Origin: DASWKG01 sp036396755
GTDB taxonomy: Bacteria > Actinomycetota > UBA4738 > CALAEC01
DNA length: 5,291 nucleotides
NCBI GenBank assembly: GCA_036396755.1
Contig: DASWKG010000053.1
Location: 1-5,291, forward strand
Direction: 5' to 3'
Positions 5,288-5,291 of this stretch are shown piece after piece. How positions within the stretch are numbered: the first letter of the stretch is position 1; every line of letters begins with the position of its first letter. A program made the translations under genes and the position numbers. The notes under the pieces are model-generated. The model did not search any database, was not told the DNA's origin, and was given only the letters and a program-made list of their open reading frames with translations.

Positions 5288-5291
5288 GTTG

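Overview
The window is G+C-rich DNA with GTG and ATG starts, tightly packed genes and strong third-position GC bias. Together with several Sec-exported proteins and a SAM-I/IV-like RNA, this suggests an actinobacterium (Actinomycetota) or a close high-GC relative. That placement is inference; no taxonomic marker gene is present.

All five protein genes lie on the minus strand, so the window reads right to left. (1) 5188-3845: an exported Asp-box (BNR/sialidase-like) beta-propeller. (2) 3842-2286: an exported PQQ-type beta-propeller that starts 2 nt after the previous stop, so the two form a coupled pair. (3) 2227-1766: a Bcp/PrxQ peroxiredoxin in which the catalytic cysteine codon is an in-frame TGA. 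A hairpin with the expected bacterial SECIS geometry follows, so I read it as a selenoprotein. An ordinary gene caller would keep only its last two thirds. (4) 1491-718 and (5) 721 to beyond the left edge: two exported proteins of unknown function joined by an ATGA overlap.

The 274-base gap between the peroxiredoxin and the first unknown exported protein contains a plus-strand unit: a -10-like box, an RNA carrying the conserved P3 core of S-box/SAM-I/IV riboswitches, and a strong rho-independent terminator. No plus-strand gene follows. The terminator faces the 3' end of the peroxiredoxin gene, so the RNA looks like an orphan riboswitch or small RNA, and read-through would be antisense to the selenoprotein gene.

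Two related palindromes (CTTTGTGC-N4-GCACAAAG and a near copy) sit upstream of the two transcription units that encode exported proteins. They may be operators for one regulator. The propellers and the unknown exported proteins probably act outside the cytoplasmic membrane, while the peroxiredoxin has no signal peptide and should be cytosolic.
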